This document shows positions 9,093 to 16,913 of a stretch of DNA of 37,069 nt, one piece after another. Every line of letters begins with the position of its first letter. Position 1 is the first letter of the stretch. Origin of the DNA: Bacteroidales bacterium M5 (lineage in GTDB: Bacteria > Bacteroidota > Bacteroidia > Bacteroidales > Muribaculaceae); NCBI GenBank assembly GCA_001689535.1, contig LUJP01000024.1, forward strand, positions 1 to 37,069, written 5' to 3'. The position numbers and the translations under genes were made by a program. The notes below the pieces were generated by a model. That model did not search any database, was not told the origin of the DNA, and was given only the letters and a program-made list of their open reading frames with translations.

Positions 9093-11411
9093 ATGAAACG
9101 ACTCATTTTTTCAATGGCTGTGGCAGCTGCCATCCTTACAGGCTGCGGAAACAGCGGCCCGCTTGCGATCAGCAACGGAAACAGCGACCTCCAGTTCAAC
9201 GCACTTGCCCGTTCGTGGGACGAGGCAGTTCCTCTCGGCAACGGCGTGGTGGGCGCTCTCGTGTGGCAGCGCGACTCGGTGCTGCGATTCTCGCTTGACC
9301 GCACCGACCTCTGGGATCTCCGACCCATGGACAGCATTGCGGGCGACAACAATCGCTTCGCGTGGGTGGTGGAGCAGGTGCGTAAAGGCGACTATCTCCC
9401 CGTCCAGAAAAAATTCGACCATCCTTACGACCGGCTTGCTGCCCCCGCCAAGATTCCTGGGGCAGCGCTGGAATTCACAGGTATTCCCGGTGAAGTGGAC
9501 TCGGTGCGTCTCTATCTTGCCAATGCACTCTGCCAGGTACGGTGGAACAACGGCATCCAATTGCAGACCTTTGTCCACGCCAATGAGCCCCTTGGATGGT
9601 TTGAGTTCCGCAATATGCCTGATTCAATTGTACCGGCTATAATCGCACCACGATATAGCGAAGAGAACTCCACTACGAGCGACAACGCCCACTCCGGCCC
9701 CTCCCTGCTGCGCCTCGGCTATCCGCAGGGCGACATTACCTCTACCGACGGCCTTGTCACCTACCATCAGCCGGGTTACGACGGGTTCTCCTATGATGTG
9801 GCCGTGAGATGGGACCGCGACGGCTCGACCCTCCGCGGAGTGTGGAGCGTGACATCTTCGGCATCTGACGACAATGCCGCCGACGTGACGCGCCGCGCGC
9901 TTGATCGCGGCATCCACGCCGACTATGCCGACCACATGAAATACTGGGACAATTACTACGCGCAGTCATCCGTATCGCTCCCCGACCCGGTGCTGCAAAA
10001 GCAATACGATAACGAAATGTACAAATTCGGTTCCGCGTCACGCCCCCACTCGTCACCTATTTCGCTGCAGGCGGTGTGGACGGCCGACAACGGGCTCCTT
10101 CCCCCATGGAAAGGCGACTACCACCACGACCTCAACACACAGCTCAGCTACTGGCCCGCATACACCGGCAATCACCTCGACGAAGGCCTGGGCTATATAA
10201 ACACACTCTGGAACCAGCGCGACACCTACAAGGAATATACCCGCACTTACTTCGGCACCGAAGGCATGAATGTGCCGGGAGTATGCACGCTTGACGGCAA
10301 GCCTCTGGGCGGATGGATACAGTATTCCATGTCTCCCACCGTAGGCGCATGGCTCGGACAGCACTTCTACCTGCACTGGAAATACTCGGCCGATTCAGCT
10401 TTCCTTGCCCAGCGCGCCTATCCGTTCATGAAGGACATTGCAACGTATCTGGAGCAGATTTCCGGTGTGGATGACAAGGGCGTGCGCCGCCTTCCCATAA
10501 GCTCAAGTCCGGAGATGTTCGACAATTCAATCAACGCGTGGTTCTCCGATATGACCAATTTCGACACCGCGCTGATGAAGTTTGCCTTCAACGCCGCCGG
10601 TGAGATGGCCGACTCGCTTTCTCTTGCCGACGAGGCCGCACGCTGGCGGCGCGACGGCTCGCAGCTCCCGGCTCTTTCGCTTGATGCCGACAGCGCGCTG
10701 GCCATAGCCCCCGGATTCCCCTACAAGACATCCCACCGCCATTTCTCCCACGCCATGGCCATTCATCCCCTGGGACTTATCGACTGGAGCGACAGCGATG
10801 ATTCGCGACACATAATCACCGCAACGCTCGACGCTCTTGAGAAAGCGGGGCCCGACTGGTGGTGCGGCTACTCCTACAGCTGGATGGGCAACATGAGAGC
10901 ACGTGCGCTCGACGGCGAAGGAGCCGCCCGCACGCTGCGCACATTCGCCGAATGTTTCTGTCTGCCCAACACATTCCATGTCAACGGCGACCAGTCCGGC
11001 ACCGGCAAATCGCAGTTCACCTACCGTCCGTTCACTCTCGAAGGCAACTTCGCCTTTGCCGCCGGCATTCAGGAGATGCTCCTGCAGAGCCATACCGGAG
11101 TGATTCGCGCGTTCCCCGCCATCCCCGCCTCATGGGACAACGTGGCCTTCGACAATCTCCGCGCCATGGGCGCCTTCCTCGTTTCGGCCCGCAAGACCGA
11201 CGGTACAGTCAGCGACATCACAGTCCGCTCCGAAAAAGGCGGCCAGTTGCGCATAGCCATCCCCAAAGGTCACAGCGTGTCCGCCGTCAACGGCGCCGAA
11301 ATCAATCCCGCCGCCATTACCGCCGCCCCCTCTCTTCCCGAGGCAAACGGCCTGCTGACCATCCCCACAAAGCCCGGCGACATCATCGCCATAACCCTCC
11401 GCGCCGACTGA
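9093..11411 (+). CDS. GH95-like glycoside hydrolase lipoprotein
   Basis: A 772-residue lipoprotein: the signal peptide ends with lipobox ILTGC (Cys18), which decides the start at 9093 although the frame is open from 9033. The overall order matches GH95 (alpha-L-fucosidase/galactosidase) proteins: an N-terminal beta domain with WDEAVPLGNGVVGALVW (42-58), then an (alpha/alpha)6 region with DYHHDLNTQLSYWPA (342-356), HRHFSH (548-553), FTLEGNF (647-653) and GIQEMLLQSHTG (658-669). Positions expected to be catalytic in GH95 look changed: Q at 350 where a second Asn is usual, E650 in place of the Asp of the IDGNFG motif, and no obvious acid Glu before HRH. It may be a divergent family or have altered specificity. 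It is the last gene of the sugar operon. Confidence 0.75.
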   Translation: MKRLIFSMAVAAAILTGCGNSGPLAISNGNSDLQFNALARSWDEAVPLGNGVVGALVWQRDSVLRFSLDRTDLWDLRPMDSIAGDNNRFAWVVEQVRKGDYLPVQKKFDHPYDRLAAPAKIPGAALEFTGIPGEVDSVRLYLANALCQVRWNNGIQLQTFVHANEPLGWFEFRNMPDSIVPAIIAPRYSEENSTTSDNAHSGPSLLRLGYPQGDITSTDGLVTYHQPGYDGFSYDVAVRWDRDGSTLRGVWSVTSSASDDNAADVTRRALDRGIHADYADHMKYWDNYYAQSSVSLPDPVLQKQYDNEMYKFGSASRPHSSPISLQAVWTADNGLLPPWKGDYHHDLNTQLSYWPAYTGNHLDEGLGYINTLWNQRDTYKEYTRTYFGTEGMNVPGVCTLDGKPLGGWIQYSMSPTVGAWLGQHFYLHWKYSADSAFLAQRAYPFMKDIATYLEQISGVDDKGVRRLPISSSPEMFDNSINAWFSDMTNFDTALMKFAFNAAGEMADSLSLADEAARWRRDGSQLPALSLDADSALAIAPGFPYKTSHRHFSHAMAIHPLGLIDWSDSDDSRHIITATLDALEKAGPDWWCGYSYSWMGNMRARALDGEGAARTLRTFAECFCLPNTFHVNGDQSGTGKSQFTYRPFTLEGNFAFAAGIQEMLLQSHTGVIRAFPAIPASWDNVAFDNLRAMGAFLVSARKTDGTVSDITVRSEKGGQLRIAIPKGHSVSAVNGAEINPAAITAAPSLPEANGLLTIPTKPGDIIAITLRAD

Positions 11412-11511
11412 AATCCCCCGCTAAATGTACCAAAATGAAATAAACACCCTCAATTTTTCTGCAACAACCGGTTAAATTTCCTATAATGTAGCACAAGATC
11501 CTGATTATTAA

Positions 11512-11528
11512 GCCACGTGCTTCGTGGC
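11512..11528 (+). other. Short perfect hairpin after the sugar operon
   Basis: GCCACG (11512-11517), loop TGCTT and CGTGGC (11523-11528) form a perfect 6-bp stem about 100 bases after the GH95-like gene. No T tract follows, so it is at best a weak terminator or processing site. Confidence 0.35.
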
Positions 11529-11607
11529 CGGATGGTTCAGAACACATGGTAAGAACCACTAAAGCGTAACAAACGGTAACGAAGGCGTCATTCAGTAATT
11601 ATGGTAA

Positions 11608-11631
11608 CACTTACCCCTATAATGGTAAGTG
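11608..11631 (+). promoter_or_regulatory. Candidate operator upstream of the DUF362-TonB receptor pair
   Basis: CACTTACC (11608-11615) and GGTAAGTG (11624-11631) form a perfect 8-bp inverted repeat with an 8-base centre. It ends about 20 bases upstream of the -7 element at 11651, so it covers the -33 position, as a repressor site would. Further GGTAA units occur nearby (about 11549, 11573 and 11603). The cognate regulator is not evident in the window. Confidence 0.45.
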
Positions 11632-11650
11632 GCCATTGCATGATGTTTAT

Positions 11651-11658
11651 TATTTTTG
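11651..11658 (+). promoter_or_regulatory. -7 element for the DUF362-TonB receptor operon
   Basis: TATTTTTG matches TAnnTTTG and lies about 50 bases before the ATG at 11707. No clear -33 element is present, and the inverted repeat occupies that position. Confidence 0.5.
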
Positions 11659-11706
11659 CAGCAGTCATAATATGCTGAAATTGTAACCTTCAAAATAAAA
11701 CCCGCT

Positions 11707-12696
11707 ATGCTTAAACGTGTATTATCGATAGCTGCAATCTGCCTGGCCATGATGCCGGCAGTGGCCCAGACCGGTTCCGGACCGGCAAAAGTCTATTTCA
11801 CTTCCGAGATAACTCCCGACGCATTACTCGACATGTTCCGGACCTTGGGAGTCAAGCCCGAAGGGAAGGTAGCTGTGAAAATCAGCACCGGGGAATCGGA
11901 AAAGAGCAACCATCTCCGTCCTGAACTCATCGGTAAGCTTGTGAAAGATGTGAACGGAACCATCGTGGAGTGCAACACTGCCTATCGCGGCAACCGTTCC
12001 GACACCGAGGCTCACCGTCGCGCTATAGAGCAGCGCGGCTACGGCAAAATAGCCGTGGTCGACATCATGGACGCCGACGGCGACATGAAGCTTCCCATGC
12101 GCGACTCCACCTATTTCGCCGACAATCTGGTAGGCGCCCATCTCGCCGACTACGATTTCATGGTCAACCTCGCCCACTTCAAAGGCCATGCCATGGGTGG
12201 CTTCGGCGGCGTTCTGAAAAACCAGAGCATCGGAGTGGCATCGGCCGATGGCAAAGGTCTTATCCATACCGCCGGCCGCTTTGCCGAAGCCAGTAAAGCG
12301 TTTGAACGCCCCGCCAACGGTCAGGATGGATTTCTGGAGTCCATGGCCGGAGCCGCACAGTCGGTCCACGACTATTTCAAGGGCAAGAAAGGCATTGTGT
12401 ATATCAACGTCATGAACAATCTTTCGGTTGACTGTGACTGCGACGGCAATCCTCATGCTCCTGAGATGAAGGATATCGGCATCCTTGCCTCGCTTGACCC
12501 CGTGGCCCTAGACAAAGCCTGCCTCGATCTCGTCTTCAACCACGGTTCGACGGAAGGCGACAACAGTGAGCCCCTGATCGAGCGCATCAACAGCCGCCAC
12601 GGCACTCACACCGTTGACTATGCCGAGAAGATTGGCCTTGGAACAAGAAAATACGAGCTTATCGACGTAACCGGTAAAAAACCTGCTGCCCGATAA
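11707..12696 (+). CDS. DUF362 domain protein, exported
   Basis: A 329-residue protein with a signal peptide (MLKRVLSIAAICLAMMPAVA), so probably periplasmic. DUF362 hallmarks are KVAVKISTGESE near residue 55, the LAHFKGHAMGGFGGVLKNQSIG region (about 155-178) and DCDCDGNPHAPEMKDIGILASLDPVALDKAC (about 238-268). Many DUF362 proteins carry 4Fe-4S ferredoxin domains; no CxxCxxC cluster motif is visible here, only the CDCDG pair. Its stop codon overlaps the ATG of the TonB-dependent receptor (TAATG), implying translational coupling and a shared role at the envelope. The biochemical role of the family is poorly defined; handling of a metal or cofactor for the receptor is an inference. Confidence 0.85.
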   Translation: MLKRVLSIAAICLAMMPAVAQTGSGPAKVYFTSEITPDALLDMFRTLGVKPEGKVAVKISTGESEKSNHLRPELIGKLVKDVNGTIVECNTAYRGNRSDTEAHRRAIEQRGYGKIAVVDIMDADGDMKLPMRDSTYFADNLVGAHLADYDFMVNLAHFKGHAMGGFGGVLKNQSIGVASADGKGLIHTAGRFAEASKAFERPANGQDGFLESMAGAAQSVHDYFKGKKGIVYINVMNNLSVDCDCDGNPHAPEMKDIGILASLDPVALDKACLDLVFNHGSTEGDNSEPLIERINSRHGTHTVDYAEKIGLGTRKYELIDVTGKKPAAR

Positions 12697-14558
12697 TGAA
12701 TGCCTCGGTAACTGTAACGGCCTTAGCTTCGGCCTTGATTCTTTCGACCGTTAATGCCTCGGGCACTGAAATACCCGACACCACGAAGTTACTAAATGAG
12801 GTTGTGGTTACCGGAACGAACAGTGTGGTGCCGCAGCGGCTGCTGCCCTACACCGTTTCGGTAGTCGGCAACCGGCAGCTTGAAGCAACGGGGCAGACAC
12901 AAGTGCTTTCAGCCATTTCCGGTATGGTGCCGAGTCTGTTTGTATCACAGCGCAGCATCTTCGGATTTGGCGTGAGCAATGGCGGAGCGGGCCATATCAA
13001 GCTCCGTGGCGTGGGCGGCGACCGCGCGAGCGCCGTGCTGATGATGGTCGACGGGCAGCCCCAGTTCGCCGGCATCTACTCACACCACATAGCCGATTTC
13101 TACGACAAGGAATACGTAGACCGCGTGGAGGTGCTGCGCGGCCCCGGTTCTGTCCTCTACGGCTCCAATGCCATGGCCGGAACCATCAATGTAATCACAA
13201 AAAACGCTGCCACCGACGGTGTCCGCACCACCCTGCAGTCGCAATACGGCTCATATAACACCTGGCTCTCTTCGCTGACGAACACCGTGCGCCACGGCCG
13301 CTTTTCCTCGCTTGTCTCGCTGTCCTACAACCGCACCGACGGCAACGTGGACAACTTCGACTTCAAGCAGGCCGACGGCTATGCCAAGATCGGATACGAT
13401 TTCTCTGACCACTGGCGCGGCTATCTGGATTACACCCTGATGAACTTTCGTGGCAACGATCCGATATATCCCCGGCTGTCCGACCCGGAATCCACCGACA
13501 TATACCACCAGAACATAACCCGCGGAGAAGCCGCCGCCACGGTCACCAACACCTATGGCGCCATATCCGGCTCCGCCCGAGTATATTACAATTACGGAAA
13601 CCATTTCGTGGACGACCCGCGGCATTTCCACAGCAAGGACGACCGTCTGGGAATAATCCTCTACGAGAATTTCCGTCCCTGGAAAAACGCCTCGGCCACC
13701 GTAGGATTTGATTTTGACTCCTATTCGGGCGAGATTCCCGTTTCGGGAGGTAATCACCACACCGAAGGCTCCATGAGCACTATCTCACGGAAAAACATCG
13801 TGGAATATTCGCCTTATCTCACCCTTTCCCAGACATTTCTCGACAACCTTCTGAATGTCAACGGAGGCCTGCGTATGGCCAACAGCAACAAGTTCGACAC
13901 CCAGTGGGTTCCGCAGTTAGGTTTCTCGTTAAATCCCGGACTCGACTGGACAGTGAAGGGCAATCTGGCCGTGGGTTACCGCAACCCCTCGTTCCGCGAG
14001 CTGTATCTCTACCGCATGGCCAATCCCGACCTCCAGCCTGAGAAAATGACCAACTATGAAATTTCCGTTGGCAAGGCATTCTCACGCTATTTCTCGACCG
14101 AAATCACGGGATACTACAGCAATGGCCGCAATATGATTCAGACCGTCGACCAGAAGAACCAGAACACCGGCCGCTTCATAAACAAGGGCATTGAACTGGC
14201 AGCCCATAGCCATCCCGCGGACAACCTCTGGCTGTCGGCAACCTACAGCTACCTCCACACCTCGCTGACCAATCTCGTCGGTGCTCCCCGCAACCAGTAT
14301 TATCTCGGCGTGCAATGGAAACCCTGGGATTTTCTGCATATCGACGCTGATCTCAAAGGAGTAGGCGGGCTCTACGTCGCCGACAACATCAAAAATCAGA
14401 ATTACGCCCTTATCAACCTCAAACTGACCTGGGACGTATGCCGCTACCTCTCACTCTTCACCCGACTCGAGAACATCACCGACGCCCGCTACACCATAAA
14501 CCGCGGCTACCCCATGCCCGGCTTCACCGCCCTCGCCGGCTTCAAACTCCACTTCTGA
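12696..14558 (+). CDS. TonB-dependent outer-membrane receptor
   Basis: A 620-residue receptor of the BtuB/siderophore-receptor size class, not a SusC. A signal peptide (about 1-22) is followed by a TonB-box-like NEVVVTG (about 34-40), a plug domain (about 45-165) with IKLRGVGGDRASAVLMMVDG and VEVLRGPGSVLYGSNAMAGTINVITK, and then a 22-strand-type barrel with aromatic-rich strands that ends in Phe (FKLHF). No carboxypeptidase-like N-terminal extension is present. The start codon overlaps the DUF362 stop. The likely ligand is a metal chelate or cofactor. No cobalamin riboswitch was recognised upstream, so B12 is not supported by regulation. Confidence 0.92.
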   Translation: MNASVTVTALASALILSTVNASGTEIPDTTKLLNEVVVTGTNSVVPQRLLPYTVSVVGNRQLEATGQTQVLSAISGMVPSLFVSQRSIFGFGVSNGGAGHIKLRGVGGDRASAVLMMVDGQPQFAGIYSHHIADFYDKEYVDRVEVLRGPGSVLYGSNAMAGTINVITKNAATDGVRTTLQSQYGSYNTWLSSLTNTVRHGRFSSLVSLSYNRTDGNVDNFDFKQADGYAKIGYDFSDHWRGYLDYTLMNFRGNDPIYPRLSDPESTDIYHQNITRGEAAATVTNTYGAISGSARVYYNYGNHFVDDPRHFHSKDDRLGIILYENFRPWKNASATVGFDFDSYSGEIPVSGGNHHTEGSMSTISRKNIVEYSPYLTLSQTFLDNLLNVNGGLRMANSNKFDTQWVPQLGFSLNPGLDWTVKGNLAVGYRNPSFRELYLYRMANPDLQPEKMTNYEISVGKAFSRYFSTEITGYYSNGRNMIQTVDQKNQNTGRFINKGIELAAHSHPADNLWLSATYSYLHTSLTNLVGAPRNQYYLGVQWKPWDFLHIDADLKGVGGLYVADNIKNQNYALINLKLTWDVCRYLSLFTRLENITDARYTINRGYPMPGFTALAGFKLHF

Positions 14559-14563
14559 CCTTC

Positions 14564-14640
14564 ACTGGGAGGGTCGGCGTCCCCGCCGTCCCCGACTCAT
14601 CGAAACGAGACACCGACGGCCGGAGGCCGACGCTCCCAGT
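14564..14640. repeat. Long imperfect hairpin, REP-like
   Basis: ACTGGGAG (14564-14571) pairs with CTCCCAGT (14633-14640). Inside it GTCGGC pairs with GCCGAC and CCGTC with GACGG. The structure sits 6 bases after the receptor stop codon and is very GC-rich. It has no T tract, so it looks more like a dispersed intergenic palindrome than a classical terminator, though it could still stop or protect the transcript. Confidence 0.6.
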
Positions 14641-14970
14641 AAAACACCGTAATAACCGTTTCTCTGAGCAACAATCACCCCTAATCTAAACTCGACAAAC
14701 CTCACGTCGATAAGGATATCAACGTTCCTCGCCCTTCAGCCATTACCACATCTTTCCGATTTTATCGTATCCCACAAAAGCTACGTTAATCTGATATCCA
14801 ACAATTTTTTCATATCTCCAACGGAGCTCCGGAGGAGCGATTTCTTTACAACCGATGCGCAAGCCATCGGAAAAGCAGACTGCGACCTCTCCCACTGCGG
14901 CGAGCCTCGGAGAGCGCGACGCCGCAAAAGCGTTGAATTCTGGACAACCACTCCGGATGGCGAGGGGCTG
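14641..14970. other. Non-coding stretch with several small palindromes
   Basis: No gene was recognised in this 330-base stretch. It holds GCTCC-GGA-GGAGC (14826-14838), CCGATG-7-CATCGG (14852-14870) and a TGCGGCG/CGCCGCA pair near 14895-14930. The sequence resembles the decayed, structured intergenic repeats common in Bacteroidales genomes. A genome-wide self-comparison would show whether it is multi-copy. Confidence 0.4.
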
Positions 14971-15417
14971 TCAGTTCTTCACCGTCGACATCACAAACAC
15001 GCTTGTCACCGTCTCCAGAATATCAAGATTGCCGAGGCGTTCGGTGATGAAAGCACGGTAAGCCTGCATGTCGGGCACGGTCACCTTCAGCATATAGTCA
15101 TAGTTGCCGCTCACGTTATAGCATTCCGTCACTTCCTCCATCAGCGCCATCTCGCGGGCAAACGTCTCATGAATGCCTGCATTTATGCGCCGCAGTTTCA
15201 CATTGCAGAACACCGTGAAGCCACGTCCAAGCTTCTCATCGTCGATTTTCACAGTATAGCCGCGGATTATACCGTCATCCTCCAGACGACGCAGACGCTC
15301 GAAAACCGCCGTGGGTGAGCGGTGCACGGTTTCCGAAAGGCGACGCACCGAAAGACGGCTGTCGGCCTTCAGCGCCTCAAGTATGGCATTATCTGTTGCA
15401 TCAAGTTCCCTTTTCAT
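14971..15417 (-). CDS. Lrp/AsnC-family transcriptional regulator
   Basis: A 148-residue cytoplasmic regulator. It has an N-terminal winged helix-turn-helix (about residues 3-50: LDATDNAILEALKADSRLSV, then VHRSPTAVFERLRRLEDDGII) and a C-terminal RAM/ACT-like ligand domain (about 65-140, with VTECYNVSGNYDYMLKVTVPD). The ATG at 15417 is chosen over the frame-opening ATG at 15444 because a -7 element occupies 15442-15449. It is divergent from the metY-like gene and shares a 150-base control region with it, which suggests control by methionine or another amino acid. Lrp-type autoregulation is typical of the family. Confidence 0.92.
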   Translation of the reverse strand: MKRELDATDNAILEALKADSRLSVRRLSETVHRSPTAVFERLRRLEDDGIIRGYTVKIDDEKLGRGFTVFCNVKLRRINAGIHETFAREMALMEEVTECYNVSGNYDYMLKVTVPDMQAYRAFITERLGNLDILETVTSVFVMSTVKN

Positions 15418-15441
15418 AATCATTCGTTCAGTTTCGCACGG

Positions 15442-15449
15442 CAAAATTA
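15442..15449 (-). promoter_or_regulatory. -7 element of the Lrp/AsnC gene
   Basis: TAATTTTG on the minus strand matches TAnnTTTG and lies 24 bases upstream of the ATG at 15417. It rules out the earlier ATG at 15444 as the start. Confidence 0.45.
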
Positions 15450-15475
15450 GAACAATTTAGAACATACGAGATAAA

Positions 15476-15524
15476 TTCCATTGTAAATTAATTACACGTT
15501 CTATAATTTACGGTATTATTGGAA
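15476..15524. promoter_or_regulatory. Candidate Lrp-type operator in the divergent control region
   Basis: An interrupted inverted repeat: TTCCA (15476-15480) with TGGAA (15520-15524), and GTAAATT (15483-15489) with AATTTAC (15505-15511). It is AT-rich, as Lrp sites tend to be, and its right arm overlaps the -33 element of the metY-like gene. Binding by the adjacent regulator is an inference. Confidence 0.4.
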
Positions 15525-15549
15525 CAAATGCAGCACAACCCTACCTTTG
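15519..15549 (+). promoter_or_regulatory. Promoter of the metY-like gene
   Basis: TTG (15519-15521), a 20-base spacer and TACCTTTG (15542-15549) fit the Bacteroidota -33/-7 pattern. Transcription would start near 15556, which excludes the ATG at 15547 and supports 15574. Confidence 0.6.
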
Positions 15550-15573
15550 CAGAAGAAAAATTCCACAACGATT

Positions 15574-16863
15574 ATGAAAAAGAGCAACCTCCGTTTCGAG
15601 ACACTACAGGTACATGCCGGACAGGAAAACCCCGACAGCGCCACTGGCGCGCGTGCCGTACCCATTTATCAGACCTCAGCCTACGTGTTCAACGACTCGT
15701 CCCATGCCGCCGACCGCTTCGCACTCCGTGAGCCCGGCAACATCTACAGCCGCCTTACCAATCCCACCCAGGAGGTATTCGAGGAGCGCATGGCCGTTCT
15801 CGAAGGAGGCACGGGCGCTCTGGCTGTGGCCTCAGGAGCGGCAGCCGTAACCTATGCTCTTGAAAATGTGCTTCAGCCCGGCGACCACATAGTGGCCGGC
15901 GACAATCTTTACGGCGGTTCCTACAATCTCATAGTCAACAACCTTTCGCAGCGTGGGATCACCCATACCATAGTGAATCTCAACAATCCCGAAGCCCTCG
16001 AAGCCGCTTTCCGCCCCGAGACAAAGGTGGTCTACGGCGAGACCTTCGGCAATCCGAATTCCGACGTAACCAACCTTGAGGCCGTTGCCGACGCCGCCCA
16101 TCGCCACGGTGCACTGTTCATAGTCGACAACACCTTCGGCACACCATTCCTCATCCGCCCCATAGAGCATGGCGCCGACGTTGTGGTTCACAGCGCCACC
16201 AAATTCATAGGCGGTCACGGATCAACTCTCGGCGGCATTATCGTGGACGGAGGCACCTTTGACTACAGCAAATATCCCGGACGTTTCCCAACCCTCACAG
16301 AGCCCGACCCCAACTATCACGGAGCAGTGTTCTGCCAGGCAGCTCCCGACGCACCGTTCGCCACCCGCGCGCGCGCCGTGGTGCTCCGCGACGAAGGCGC
16401 CGCCATCTCCCCCTTCAACGCATTCCTTCTCCTGCAGGGACTTGAAACACTCTCGCTGCGCGTCGAGCGCCATGTGGAGAATGCGCTTAAGGTCGTAAAG
16501 TTCCTTGCCTCACACCCCAAAATCAAGAGCGTAAGCCATCCGTCGCTCCCCTCTCATCCCGACCACGAGCTTTACACCCGTTATTTCCCGCAGGGAGCCG
16601 GCAGCATCTTCACCCTTGAAATAAAAGGGGGCAAGGAAGAAGCATGGCGTTTCATCGACAATCTGAAAATATTCTCCTTGCTGGCCAACGTGGCCGATGC
16701 CAAGAGTCTGGTGATACATCCCGCCTCCACCACCCACTCGCAGATGAACGAGGCCGAGCTCGCCGAAGCCCACATCACTCCGGCCACCATCCGCCTGAGC
16801 ATAGGCATAGAGCACGCCGACGACCTTATTGCCGACCTCTCCCAGGCTCTCGAAAAAGTTTAA
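15574..16863 (+). CDS. metY: O-acetylhomoserine sulfhydrylase (Cys/Met metabolism PLP enzyme)
   Basis: A 429-residue cytoplasmic fold-type I PLP enzyme. It opens with FETLQVHAGQENPDSATGA and IYQTSAYVF, typical of O-acetylhomoserine aminocarboxypropyltransferases. The PLP lysine is K210 in SATKFIGGHG. YSRLTNPT (58-65), DNLYGGSY (110-117) and the HPASTTHSQM stretch near the C-terminus are family signatures. Its length is close to MetY rather than to the shorter cystathionine gamma-synthases (about 380-400). It makes homocysteine from O-acetylhomoserine and sulfide, which metH downstream can methylate. The promoter at 15519-15549 fixes the start. A closely related methionine gamma-lyase or cystathionine enzyme is a less likely alternative. 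Confidence 0.88.
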   Translation: MKKSNLRFETLQVHAGQENPDSATGARAVPIYQTSAYVFNDSSHAADRFALREPGNIYSRLTNPTQEVFEERMAVLEGGTGALAVASGAAAVTYALENVLQPGDHIVAGDNLYGGSYNLIVNNLSQRGITHTIVNLNNPEALEAAFRPETKVVYGETFGNPNSDVTNLEAVADAAHRHGALFIVDNTFGTPFLIRPIEHGADVVVHSATKFIGGHGSTLGGIIVDGGTFDYSKYPGRFPTLTEPDPNYHGAVFCQAAPDAPFATRARAVVLRDEGAAISPFNAFLLLQGLETLSLRVERHVENALKVVKFLASHPKIKSVSHPSLPSHPDHELYTRYFPQGAGSIFTLEIKGGKEEAWRFIDNLKIFSLLANVADAKSLVIHPASTTHSQMNEAELAEAHITPATIRLSIGIEHADDLIADLSQALEKV

Positions 16864-16913
16864 TCCACCAACATACCCACCCGGCCCTCACGCCACATCC
16901 ACTTCCCCTGATT

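Noticed and set aside
11412..11706. Cobalamin riboswitch upstream of the DUF362-TonB receptor pair
   Set aside because: No recognisable B12-box or the expected long structured leader; the likely transcript leader after the -7 element is only about 40 bases.
16644..16913. N-terminal extension of metF from 16644
   Set aside because: It overlaps the metY reading frame, has no metF similarity, and the ATG at 16914 gives the normal length.
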